Shown here in pieces: positions 44,738-53,562 of a DNA stretch of 64,000 bases (position 1 is the first letter of the stretch; each line of letters begins with the position of its first letter). Position numbers and translations under genes: made by a program. The notes under the pieces are model-generated. The model saw only the letters and a list, made by a program, of their open reading frames with translations, was not told the origin of the DNA and made no database searches. Location: NCBI RefSeq assembly GCF_023094245.1, contig NZ_JALMEW010000007.1, positions 62,001 to 126,000 on the forward strand, given 5' to 3'. The stretch comes from Halomonas getboli (GTDB lineage: Bacteria > Pseudomonadota > Gammaproteobacteria > Pseudomonadales > Halomonadaceae).

Positions 44738-47146
44738 GTCGCGGCCCGCACGGGCCGCGCGGATAGAAACAAGCTCATCCGTCGCGTCATGTAACACGCC
44801 CCCTGTCGCGGCCCGCACGGGCCGCGCGGATAGAAACCTTGTCCGGCATGTGGTGGTCCCGTATCACCTGGGGTCGCGGCCCGCACGGGCCGCGCGGATA
44901 GAAACATCCTCACGTGTCAGAACCCGTCCCAGGTCACGAGCGTCGCGGCCCGCACGGGCCGCGCGGATAGAAACATGTCCTTGATGCTCATGGCTGCTCT
45001 CCGTTGATTGTCGCGGCCCGCACGGGCCGCGCGGATAGAAACATCAAGCCGAGACGCAGATCGTTGATCCATCCGACGTCGCGGCCCGCACGGGCCGCGC
45101 GGATAGAAACATGTTCGCGGAGCCGCGCACCACGTCGTCCACGCGTCGCGGCCCGCACGGGCCGCGCGGATAGAAACCTTCATGATCGGCTTGGCCACGT
45201 CGTTGATGTCCTCGAGGTCGCGGCCCGCACGGGCCGCGCGGATAGAAACACCACGTAGAAGCCGCCCACGGTGTCGTCAGGCTGGTCGCGGCCCGCACGG
45301 GCCGCGCGGATAGAAACCATTACTCCCGTTGCACAGCACCCAGCCGGAAGGAGTCGCGGCCCGCACGGGCCGCGCGGATAGAAACATTTGACCGGCCAGG
45401 GTTGTGGCGAGGTGTCGTGTCGCGGCCCGCACGGGCCGCGCGGATAGAAACTCCACGCCGCCGACCACGAACGCGGGGTGCACCCCGGTCGCGGCCCGCA
45501 CGGGCCGCGCGGATAGAAACCGACCAGCAAGCAGGGCGACCAGGTGATGCTGCCGTCGCGGCCCGCACGGGCCGCGCGGATAGAAACACATGTCAACACT
45601 GCTGAGCGAATCTATACTCGCGGTCGCGGCCCGCACGGGCCGCGCGGATAGAAACGCGCCCGCAGCGGCGCCGAGACGGCGAACCTGTCGTCGCGGCCCG
45701 CACGGGCCGCGCGGATAGAAACTCCGCAATGATGCACGGCGCCCCCAATGCCGGCAGTCGCGGCCCGCACGGGCCGCGCGGATAGAAACATCAGCTCCTT
45801 GACCCACTGCTGGCCCGCGGCATGTCGCGGCCCGCACGGGCCGCGCGGATAGAAACATGAATACCCAAGGACCGGGCGTTGCTTTCAGTTTGGTCGCGGC
45901 CCGCACGGGCCGCGCGGATAGAAACTGCGACCATGAGTACCACGCGCCCTGCTGCGCTAGTCGCGGCCCGCACGGGCCGCGCGGATAGAAACCCGCCCGG
46001 GAAGCTGATGCACGGCAAGCGCCTGTGGTCGCGGCCCGCACGGGCCGCGCGGATAGAAACTGATAAGCTGATCAGCAAGTAAGCATAGGAGTAGGTCGCG
46101 GCCCGCACGGGCCGCGCGGATAGAAACAGCGTCTGCCCGTTGGGCTGCCAGCTGTTGAGCATGTCGCGGCCCGCACGGGCCGCGCGGATAGAAACGGCGA
46201 CCTCACTGGCACCGTGCTGAGCGTGCAGGTCGCGGCCCGCACGGGCCGCGCGGATAGAAACATTCAATATCCACCGGGTTCCCTCCAGCTGGCCGGTCGC
46301 GGCCCGCACGGGCCGCGCGGATAGAAACAATAAGCTGTCAGTGCCGACAGCGGCGGGCCTGATGGTCGCGGCCCGCACGGGCCGCGCGGATAGAAACACG
46401 CTCCCTCAGCCCGGCTAGGATCTCCTCGATGGTGTCGCGGCCCGCACGGGCCGCGCGGATAGAAACTGGATGGATGCTGGCTTTGTCGTGCTTGATGAGA
46501 AGTCGCGGCCCGCATGGGCCGCGCGGATAGAATCAGCCAGCGCGTCTATGTGGACTGGAGCACCATCAAGTTGCCGCCTGCACGGGCCGCGCGGATAGAA
46601 ACATGCGGGTGCGCGAGACCTACAACCGCGACGCCGAGTCGTGGCCTGCACGGGCCGCGCGGATAGAAACGTCGAGATGCTGTGGATGCTGCGCGGCGAC
46701 ACGAGTCGCGGCCCGCATGGGCCGCGTGGGTAGAAACTCCATTCGGTTGATGATGGACTCAGGCGTCCATATGTCGTGGTCCGAGTGCGGGCTGTGCGGA
46801 TAGAAACTGGCTCGAGGTGCAGGGCGGCTCGATGACTGCTCCGCCGCGGTTCGCATGGAGCGCGCGGGTAGAAATATGTCCACCAGGACACTCGGCAGCT
46901 TTGCCATAGGGTCGCGGCCCCACGGGCCGCGAGGATAGAAACGTCTATGCCCTCGCCCGCGCTGCGCATCAGCCAGCGTCGTGGCCCGCACGGGTCGCGC
47001 GGATAGAAACAAGCAACAGGTCTTCGACGACACTATTACTTCAGCGTCGTGGCCTACACAGGCCACGCGGATAACAATGACACTGAGATTCCTGCCATCA
47101 AGGTGCTTGAAGCGTCGCAGTATGCACATGGCTACGCGGGTACAAG
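44738..47146 (+). CRISPR. Type I-C CRISPR array, about 36 repeats, leader-distal end degenerate
   Basis: The repeat is 33 bases, begins GTCGCGGCCC and ends CGCGGATAGAAAC; GCGGCCC and GGGCCGC form a 7-bp hairpin around GCAC, leaving an 11-base handle CGGATAGAAAC. Repeats 1-26 (44738 to 46466) are identical. Repeats 27-36 (about 46502, 46570, 46638, 46705, 46773, 46843, 46911, 46978, 47046, 47114) carry one to many changes, increasing with distance. Spacers are 33-36 bases, one of 39 (45178-45216). The array lies on the same strand as cas and starts 189 bp after cas2. The repeat resembles the usual I-C repeat (ending GGATTGAAAC) with an extra stem pair and GATAGAAAC instead of GATTGAAAC. Confidence 0.98.
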
Positions 47147-47196
47147 TGTCGTTAGTCTCTGTGAGTCGTCAGTGCTAGCTGACTCTTGTACCCGTA
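47132..47196. repeat. Inverted repeat at the array's distal end
   Basis: CTACGCGGGTACAAG (inside the last decayed repeat) pairs with CTTGTACCCGTAG at 47184-47196, separated by about 37 bases. It may terminate the pre-crRNA or mark an old junction. Confidence 0.5.
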
Positions 47197-47227
47197 GGCT
47201 TTAATGGGGCACTTAAATCGCGGCAAT

Positions 47228-48148
47228 TTACTCCACCAGCCCACTCAACCGATCCGGGAAGTTGGTAAACATCCCGTCCACGCCCCAGTCCAGCAGGCGC
47301 TGCATCTGCTCGGGGTCGTTGATGGTGTAGGCGTGCACCAGCAGGCCGTTGTCGTGGGCCTGTTCCACGAAGCCGGCATCGATCACGTCCTCGCTGTCGT
47401 AGACGACGTTGGGGCCGATGCCCACGGCGTAGTCGGCGATGGCCTGGAAGTCGGCGTCGCTGATCTCGGCCGGGTCCGGGGTCACGCCGGTCCATTCGGT
47501 CAGGCCGCTGCCGTCCTCGGCGGGGGAGTACCACACCAGCTGCACCAGCGGGATGTCGGCGTTGAGCTGGTGGATCTGCTGCAGGCTGCCCTGGCTGAAC
47601 GACTGGATCACCACCGAGCCGGACGCGACCAGGCCATTGGCCTCGAGGGTGTCGACCAGGGCGCGCTGCAGCTCGGGGTAGCGCTCGGGTGACTTGGTCT
47701 CGATGTAGTAGCGCACGTCGCTGCCGTAGCGGTCGATCACCTCGTCGAGGGTCAGCATCCGGGCGCCTTCATAGGCCTCGTCCGCCCGCTCGGGGTGAGC
47801 CTTGTTGAACCAGCTGCCGGCGTCCAGCGCCTTGAGCTCGGCGAGGCTGTGCTCCTTCACCTTGCCCTCGCCGTCGGTGGTGCGGTCCAGGGTGTCGTCG
47901 TGGATCACCATCAGCTCGCCGTCGGCGCTCATGTGCAGGTCGAGCTCGAGGTAGTCGGCGCCCATCTCGCGGGCCTTCTCGTAGCTGGGCCAGGTGTGCT
48001 CGGGCGCGTGGCCGCTGGCCCCGCGGTGGGCGATGATCTGGAAGTCCTGCAGCTCGTCGAGCTGCTGCTCGAGGGCGTCGGCCTGGGCCGCGAGCGGGGC
48101 GGCCAGCCCGAGGGCCAGGGCAGTGGCGAGGGGAATGGCGATCTTCAT
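47228..48148 (-). CDS. Periplasmic glycerophosphodiester phosphodiesterase
   Basis: A 306-residue GDPD: signal peptide to about AAQA (residue 24), then the TIM-barrel motifs IIAHRGASGHAPEHT, DYLELDLHMSADGELMVIHDDTLDRTT (catalytic Glu/Asp/His region; key piece VIHDDTLDRTTDG) and YYIETKSPERYPEL. Hydrolyses deacylated phospholipid diesters to glycerol 3-phosphate and an alcohol. Lies beside the distal end of the CRISPR array and is divergent from the DUF4202 gene. Confidence 0.93.
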   Translation of the reverse strand: MKIAIPLATALALGLAAPLAAQADALEQQLDELQDFQIIAHRGASGHAPEHTWPSYEKAREMGADYLELDLHMSADGELMVIHDDTLDRTTDGEGKVKEHSLAELKALDAGSWFNKAHPERADEAYEGARMLTLDEVIDRYGSDVRYYIETKSPERYPELQRALVDTLEANGLVASGSVVIQSFSQGSLQQIHQLNADIPLVQLVWYSPAEDGSGLTEWTGVTPDPAEISDADFQAIADYAVGIGPNVVYDSEDVIDAGFVEQAHDNGLLVHAYTINDPEQMQRLLDWGVDGMFTNFPDRLSGLVE

Positions 48149-48294
48149 GGGAATCCTTTTATTGAATGACCGTACAACATCCTGCCGGGGCCGAGCGTGG
48201 ATGACAAATACGCTCGGGCCGTCGGCATCGCTTCGATGGCGTTCCGTGTCACCATGGGCGGGTCGATGTCGCGAGAGAACAACGAGGAGGTCCC

Positions 48295-48885
48295 ATGGAC
48301 GCATCGTCGCCCTATGAGCGAACCCAGGCCGCGCTGGATGCCCTGCACGCGGAGGACCCGCGCCGGGTGGAGGTGGCGGGCGAAAGCCTGCCGCTGGAGC
48401 TGTGGCACGCCGGGCGCATGAGTGATTGGTTGAACACGCTCGATGAGGCGCCGGACGAGCTGGTGCGCATCGCGGTGCACAACCAGCATCTGCAGCGCTG
48501 GCAGGTGCCGCGCGGCGACTACCCCGAGGGCCGTGTGGGCTACCTGACCTGGCGGCGCGACCAGGGCAAGCGGGCCGGGGAGACGACGGCGCAGGCGATG
48601 CGCGAGGCCGGCTACGCGGAGGACGACGCCGAGCGGGTGGCGGCGATGATCCGCAAGCAGGGCCTGGGCCGCGATGCGGGCACCCAGGCGGTGGAGGACT
48701 GCGCCTGCCTGGTGTTCCTGGAGAACTACTTCGCCGATTTCTCGAAGCAGGTCGATCACGATCATCTGATCCGCATCGTGCAGAAGACCTGGAAGAAGAT
48801 GTCGCCCCGGGCCCATGAGCTGGCCCTGGGGCTGCCGATGAGCGACGAAGCCCGGCGGCTGGTGGAGGAAGCGCTGGCGGGCTGA
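48295..48885 (+). CDS. DUF4202 domain protein
   Basis: A 196-residue soluble protein matching the DUF4202 pattern: ELWHAGRMSDWLNTLDEAPDEL, VHNQHLQRWQVPRGDYPEGRVGYLTWRRDQ (key piece HLQRWQVPR), EDCACLVFLENYF and VQKTWKKMSP. The histidines and the HD-like spacing suggest a metal-dependent hydrolase-type fold, but no activity is established. GAGGAG precedes the ATG. Confidence 0.85.
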   Translation: MDASSPYERTQAALDALHAEDPRRVEVAGESLPLELWHAGRMSDWLNTLDEAPDELVRIAVHNQHLQRWQVPRGDYPEGRVGYLTWRRDQGKRAGETTAQAMREAGYAEDDAERVAAMIRKQGLGRDAGTQAVEDCACLVFLENYFADFSKQVDHDHLIRIVQKTWKKMSPRAHELALGLPMSDEARRLVEEALAG

Positions 48886-48911
48886 GCGCCGCCGCCCGCG
48901 GGCGGCGGCGC
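48886..48911. terminator. GC hairpin between convergent DUF4202 and PhoD genes
   Basis: GCGCCGCCGCCCGC with its complement; perfect arms of 13 bases, no T run. Placed exactly between two convergent genes. Confidence 0.55.
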
Positions 48912-48916
48912 AGGGC

Positions 48917-50461
48917 TCAGGCCCGTTGGGGCTCCAGCACCTGGCGATGCAGCGACCGGCCCGCCGCGTCCTTCAGCGTCACGGTCAGGGTCTCGCTCTC
49001 GCCGTCCAGGTCGACCTGGCCGAAGAACTGGTAGCCGTCGGAGGGCGGCAGGTTGGCCTGGCCGGCCGGCGGCGCCTTCTGGAACACCACCTCGGGGCCG
49101 AAGGTGGCGTCGAGCTCGCCGGGGCCGTAGGTGCCGGCGTGCAGCGGGCCGCTGACGAATTCCCAGAACGGCGCGAAGTCCTTGAAGCTCGCGCGCTCAG
49201 GCGCGTAGTGGTGCGCCGCCGTGTAGTGCACATCGGCGGTCAGCCACACCACGTTGTGGATATCTTCAGCGCGGATCGCCTTGAGCAGTCGGGCGATCTC
49301 CTGCTCGCGGCCCAGCGGCTGGCCGGCGTCGTCGTTGGCCACGGCCTCGAAGCGCTCGCCGTCGCGCACCACCAGGCCGATGGGCATGTCGGAGGCGATC
49401 ACCTTCCAGGTGGCGGTGGAATCGCGCAGCGAATTCAGCAGCCAGCGCAGCTGCTCCGCGCCGAGCATGTCGGCGCCGCGGGCCTGGCGGTTGTCGCTAT
49501 TGGCGCTGCGGAAGGTGCGCATGTCGAGCATGAACACCTCCAGGCCCGGGCCGTAGGGAAAGCGGCGGTAGACGCGCCCGGGCGCCTCGGGGCGCTGACG
49601 CAGCGGCGTGTGCTCGAGGAAGGCGCGGCGGCCGCGGGCGGCCAGCAGCGAGGCGTTCTTCTCGGTGTAGCGGTCGTCGTCGAGCAGCTCGCCGGGATAC
49701 CAGTTGTTGGCGGTCTCGTGATCGTCCCACTGGGCCAGCATCGGCACCTCGGCGTTGAAGCGCCGCACGTTGGCGTCCAGCAGGTTGTAGGCGTGCTGGC
49801 CGCGGAATTCCTGCAGGGTCTCGGCCACCTTCAGCTTCTCCGCCGTCAGGCGGTTGCGCCACAGGCTGCCGTCGGCGAGTACGACGCTCTCCTCGAGCGG
49901 GCCGTCGGCGTAGACGGTGTCGCCGGAGTGGATGAAGAAGTCCGGGCGCTGCTCGCGCATGGCGGCGTAGGTGGTCATGCCGCCGCGCGCCTCGTCGATG
50001 CCCCAGCCCTGGCCGGCGGTGTCGCCGGACCACACGAAGCGCACGTCGCGCCGGGTCTGCGGCGGCAGGCGAAGGCGTCCGGTGACCGGCTCGCTGAGCG
50101 CGCGATGATCGCCCAGGGCGGCGAAGCGTACGCGGTAGTGGACCTCGTCCAGGCCGCCGAGCCCGGTCGCGTCCAGCTTGGCGGTCAGGCCATCGGCGGG
50201 CAGCGCCTCGGGGCCTTGCAGCCGCCAGGCGGCGCGGAACTCGGGGTTGTCGGCGAGCTCGACCAGCATGCGGGCCGGGCGGTCGACCCGCGACCACAGC
50301 ATGGCGCGGTCGGCGAGCATGTCGCCGCTCATCACGCCGCCGTCGACGACCGGGCGCCGGCCCTCGGCCAGCACGATGGCGGGGGCGACCAGGCCGGTGC
50401 CGAGCGTGGCACCGCCGGCCAGGCCGAGCTTGAGTACACCGCGTCGCGTCATGCGCATCAT
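48917..50461 (-). CDS. phoD: PhoD-like alkaline phosphatase/phosphodiesterase, Tat-exported
   Basis: A 514-residue metallophosphatase. The N terminus MTRRGVLKLGLAGGATLGTG is a twin-arginine signal. PhoD motifs include WSRVDRPARM (N-terminal Ig-like domain), FVWSGDTAGQGWGIDEARGG, DFFIHSGDTVYADGPL, MLAQWDDHETANNWYPGE and VVWLTADVHYTAAH with Fe/Ca ligands. Releases phosphate from mono- and diesters in the periplasm or outside. Two adjacent ATGs (50461, 50455) are possible starts. Confidence 0.92.
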   Translation of the reverse strand: MMRMTRRGVLKLGLAGGATLGTGLVAPAIVLAEGRRPVVDGGVMSGDMLADRAMLWSRVDRPARMLVELADNPEFRAAWRLQGPEALPADGLTAKLDATGLGGLDEVHYRVRFAALGDHRALSEPVTGRLRLPPQTRRDVRFVWSGDTAGQGWGIDEARGGMTTYAAMREQRPDFFIHSGDTVYADGPLEESVVLADGSLWRNRLTAEKLKVAETLQEFRGQHAYNLLDANVRRFNAEVPMLAQWDDHETANNWYPGELLDDDRYTEKNASLLAARGRRAFLEHTPLRQRPEAPGRVYRRFPYGPGLEVFMLDMRTFRSANSDNRQARGADMLGAEQLRWLLNSLRDSTATWKVIASDMPIGLVVRDGERFEAVANDDAGQPLGREQEIARLLKAIRAEDIHNVVWLTADVHYTAAHHYAPERASFKDFAPFWEFVSGPLHAGTYGPGELDATFGPEVVFQKAPPAGQANLPPSDGYQFFGQVDLDGESETLTVTLKDAAGRSLHRQVLEPQRA

Positions 50462-50614
50462 CGTTTCCTTCCTGTGGAGGGTGGGCGCTCACATGATGGC
50501 GCCGGTGAATGACAACGGCTTGGCAGCCTCATGACGCGGCGTTGAACGTGACTCGCGTCATGTCATCGCGCCCCTTGCTTGACAGGGTGTGTCCTGCCTA
50601 CCCATAGTTGCATT

Positions 50615-50629
50615 TGATAATCGTTATCA
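50615..50629. promoter_or_regulatory. Putative Fur box
   Basis: TGATAATCGTTATCA, a perfect palindrome about a central C, extended by T-rich/A-rich flanks. It fits the overlapping hexamer Fur consensus (GATAAT repeats). It lies 27 bp before the start of the 84-residue gene on the + strand; the PhoD gene starts 150 bp away in the other direction. Confidence 0.78.
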
Positions 50630-50655
50630 TTAAATGGCGCTATCGGGAGGCGGAC

Positions 50656-50910
50656 ATGGCTCATCACATTCGCGCGGCGGTTCACGGCACCCATCCCATC
50701 TGGCAGGTCTGCGACGTCAGCGCCTGTGCGGTCCGCATGGCCTGGGCGCACGCTCACGACGAGGCCGACTACGAGGACCCGGCGAGTGCGGCGATGCGCC
50801 GCGAGGAGGCGATCGCTGAGCATCAGCGGCGCTTCCTGCGCACCACCGAACGCTATCTGAGGGGCGAGCTGGGTGAGCCGCCGAAGCTGGGCGCCTGGCG
50901 GCGGAAGTGA
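50656..50910 (+). CDS. Small protein of unknown function, predicted Fur-regulated
   Basis: An 84-residue soluble protein: MAHHIRAAVHGTHPIWQVCD, SACAVRMAWAHAHDEADYED and a charged helical C terminus (REEAIAEHQRRFLRTTERYL). Two cysteines and seven histidines in the first 40 residues might bind a metal. GGGAGG site before the ATG. The Fur-box palindrome directly upstream predicts induction by iron limitation. No family recognised. Confidence 0.68.
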   Translation: MAHHIRAAVHGTHPIWQVCDVSACAVRMAWAHAHDEADYEDPASAAMRREEAIAEHQRRFLRTTERYLRGELGEPPKLGAWRRK

Positions 50911-50918
50911 AAAGGTGA

Positions 50919-51974
50919 TCAGTCGCCGTCGAGCCTCACGTCCAGGCTGACGTCGCTCTCGCAGGGCTTGCCGTGGCGCAGCACCAGGCGCCGCTCGCGC
51001 AGGTTCATGACCACCGCGAACAGCGTCTCCATGCGCTCTTCGGCCGGCTGGTCGGGGTTGAAGTGGCGGCAGATCGAGAGCGGGGCGTTGTCGTGATCGG
51101 CGAGCATCGCGAACAGCGTCTCGGCGTCGACCGCCGCGCCCAGCGGCAGCCGCTCGCGCAGTAGCGCGTCGATGCGCGATAGCCGGGTGCCGGAGTCCGG
51201 CCGCGGGAAGTCCTCCACCTGGCAGGTGGCGGTCTCGGCGTAGAGGTGGTTGGTGTGGGTGACCGCGCCGCCGCGGGGCTCCAGCACGCCGGGCAGGCCG
51301 GGATGCACCTCGAAGCCGGCGGCGCGACCGTCGCCGCTGGCGATCAGGCAGTGGGCCGGGGAGCAGACCCGGTCGTGGGTGACCACCCTCGTCGCCGCGT
51401 CGAACGACTCGGCCTCGAGGATCTTGCGCAGCGCCAGATGGATCGGCAGCCCCTCGCCCAGGGTCCGCGAGCGAATGGCGTTGAGGCACACGCCGACCCC
51501 GTGTTCGTTGAGGCCGATCTTGGCGACCATCCCCGCCTCGCCGACGCTGACCAGCCTCGGCGCGCCCGTCGGGCGTAGCTCCATCGCCACCACGTTGTGC
51601 AGCTGGTCGCTGCGCCAGTCCCAGTTCTGGGCCAGCCACTGAGTGCCGTCGCGGTTGATCGAGAGCGCGGTGCAGCCGCCGCTGGCCTGGGTCAGCGAGA
51701 TCTCGCTGCGGCAATTGAGGGTGAGGATGTCCTCGAGGTCGAGCCCGGCGCCGCGGGCGATGCCGGCCATCTCGTCGAGCATCTCGGGGAAGCCGCGTTC
51801 GATCATCGGCACGAAGCGCTCGGCGACGCGGCGGGCCTCGGTCCAGCACAGGCCGACGAAGTCGTGGAACAGCCGGTCGTAGACCTCGAGGCTCGAGGTG
51901 ATCAGGGCGGCGTGGGTGCGGCCGTGGGCCTCGCCGATCTCGGCGCGGGAGCCGGAGAAGACGCTGAGCTGCAT
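50919..51974 (-). CDS. C45-family autoproteolytic acyltransferase/hydrolase-like protein
   Basis: A 351-residue member of the acyl-CoA:6-aminopenicillanate acyltransferase (peptidase C45) family, an Ntn-hydrolase. The nucleophile would be the cysteine in ASGGCTALSINRDG after self-cleavage before it. Other family stretches are AQNWDW, GEAGMVAKIGLNEHGVGVCLN and HTNHLY. Members hydrolyse or transfer acyl groups on amides; bacterial substrates are mostly unknown. Single gene, no partner. Confidence 0.86.
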   Translation of the reverse strand: MQLSVFSGSRAEIGEAHGRTHAALITSSLEVYDRLFHDFVGLCWTEARRVAERFVPMIERGFPEMLDEMAGIARGAGLDLEDILTLNCRSEISLTQASGGCTALSINRDGTQWLAQNWDWRSDQLHNVVAMELRPTGAPRLVSVGEAGMVAKIGLNEHGVGVCLNAIRSRTLGEGLPIHLALRKILEAESFDAATRVVTHDRVCSPAHCLIASGDGRAAGFEVHPGLPGVLEPRGGAVTHTNHLYAETATCQVEDFPRPDSGTRLSRIDALLRERLPLGAAVDAETLFAMLADHDNAPLSICRHFNPDQPAEERMETLFAVVMNLRERRLVLRHGKPCESDVSLDVRLDGD

Positions 51975-52122
51975 GGTGACCTCCAGGGAAGAGGGGAATG
52001 CGCTCAGCCTAGCAGGATCGGTCGGGGCGCCGGGCGGAAGCCTCGCCCGGCATCTATGTGGTACGGGACTGATCCGTCGACAGGTCGACGAGGGGCGCTG
52101 TGAACCCGTCCATGGGCGCTAC

Positions 52123-52142
52123 TTTTGCCATCCATGGCAAAA
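52123..52142. terminator. A/T-flanked hairpin between symporter and C45 genes
   Basis: TTTTGCCAT-CC-ATGGCAAAA, a perfect 9-bp inverted repeat with T/A ends on both strands, 57 bp past the symporter stop. The 224-bp stretch 51975-52198 shows nothing else recognisable. Confidence 0.6.
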
Positions 52143-52198
52143 ACCCCCTCTATGACCTGTCCCCGGCGCCCCGTTTCATGCTGGGCAGCGGGGCGGTA

Positions 52199-53455
52199 TC
52201 AGCTCTTGCGCGGGGCGTTGTAGACGCTTTCGTCCAGCTCGCCTTCGCTCTTGCCGACCAGGGTGGTGACCATCAGGTCGCCGGCCACGTTGACGCTGGT
52301 GCGCGCCATGTCGAGCAGGCGGTCGATGCCGGCGATCACCGCGATGGCCTCCAGCGGCAGGCCGATCTGGGCCATGACGATGGACAGCATCACCAGGCCC
52401 GCGCCGGGCACGCCGGCGGTGCCGATCGAGGCCAGGGTGCCGGTGACGATGATCATGCCGTAGTCCGCGAGGCTCAGGTCGACGCCGACCAGCTGGGCGA
52501 TGAACACCGCGACCACGCCCTGATAGATGGCGGTTCCGTCCATGTTGATGGTGGCGCCCACCGGCAGCACGAAGCCGGACACGCCCTCGGAGACGCCGAG
52601 GTTGTTGCGCGCGCAGCGCAGCGAGACCGGCAGGGTGCCGGACGACGAGGCCGAGGAGTAGGCCACCACCAGGGCGTCGAGGATGCCCTGCAGGTAGCGC
52701 AGCGGGTTCAGCCGGCCAAGCAGCGCCAGCAGCCCGGAGTAGACCACCAGCACGTGCAGGGCGCTGGCCAGGTAGGCCACGCCGATCACCTTGGCCAGCG
52801 GCAGCAGTACCTCGAGGCCGTAGCTGCCCGCCACGTGGGCGATCAGGCCGAACACGCCGATCGGCGCGAAGGCCATGACGATGTTGGTCAGCTTGACCAT
52901 GGCCTCGGCGAAGCCTTCGAACACGCGCACCACCGGCTCGCCTTTCTCGCCGATCAGGGTCAGCGAGATGCCGAGCCCGATGGCGAACACGATGATCTGC
53001 AGGATGTTGCCGCTGGCCAGGGCGTCGATGGGGTTGCGCGGCACCAGGTTGACCAGGATCTCGGTCAGGCTGGGCGCGTCCTTGGCCTCGACGGGCGAGT
53101 CGAAGCTCATCTCCAGGCCGATGCCGGGCTGGAACAGCCAGGAGGCGAGCAGGCCGATGGCGATGGCGAAGGCCGTGGTCACCAGGTAGAGGGCGATGGT
53201 GCGGGCGCCGATGCGGCCCATCTTCTGCGGGTCGCGCATGGCGGTGATGCCGACCACCAGGGTCGAGAACACCAGCGGCACGATCAGCATCTTGATGGCG
53301 TTGATGAAGATATCGCCGAGCGGCTTGAAGACGCTGGCGTCCTCGCCGAGCAGGGCGCCGGTGAGCACGCCGAGCGCCAGGCCGGCGAGGATCTTCTGCC
53401 ACAGCGGAATGCGCCGCCAGAGGCCGCTGGCGGCGGACGTCGTGGAATCGGACAA
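52199..53455 (-). CDS. Dicarboxylate/amino acid:cation symporter (DAACS, GltP-like)
   Basis: A 418-residue membrane transporter. Diagnostic pieces: serine-rich hairpin SSASSSGTLPVSLRCA, ATINMDGTAIYQGVVAVF (TM7 NMDGT cation site), GTLASIGTAGVPGAGLVML (second hairpin), and IDRLLDMARTSVNVAGD (TM8 substrate Asp/Arg region). Imports glutamate, aspartate or C4-dicarboxylates with Na+ or H+; the TM8 arginine is compatible with acidic substrates. Single gene. Confidence 0.93.
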   Translation of the reverse strand: MSDSTTSAASGLWRRIPLWQKILAGLALGVLTGALLGEDASVFKPLGDIFINAIKMLIVPLVFSTLVVGITAMRDPQKMGRIGARTIALYLVTTAFAIAIGLLASWLFQPGIGLEMSFDSPVEAKDAPSLTEILVNLVPRNPIDALASGNILQIIVFAIGLGISLTLIGEKGEPVVRVFEGFAEAMVKLTNIVMAFAPIGVFGLIAHVAGSYGLEVLLPLAKVIGVAYLASALHVLVVYSGLLALLGRLNPLRYLQGILDALVVAYSSASSSGTLPVSLRCARNNLGVSEGVSGFVLPVGATINMDGTAIYQGVVAVFIAQLVGVDLSLADYGMIIVTGTLASIGTAGVPGAGLVMLSIVMAQIGLPLEAIAVIAGIDRLLDMARTSVNVAGDLMVTTLVGKSEGELDESVYNAPRKS

Positions 53456-53562
53456 GGGGATGTCTCCTTTCTGTTATATCGGCTTTTGGTAGCAGGAAAT
53501 CATGCAGGAGCGCGATTCTACAGAAAGGAACGATTAAAAACTTGTGTAAGTGCGGCAGTGGC

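Noticed and set aside
44725..47129. Many open frames on both strands inside the CRISPR array with repeated words such as LSARPVRAAT, SIRAARAGRD, FYPRGPCGPR
   Set aside because: These are translations of the 33-base repeat, whose length is a multiple of three and contains no stop codon in these frames; they are not genes.
48295..48885. DUF4202 protein as part of a defence island with the CRISPR locus
   Set aside because: The family is widespread outside defence islands, and a GDPD gene lies between it and the array; no evidence for a link.
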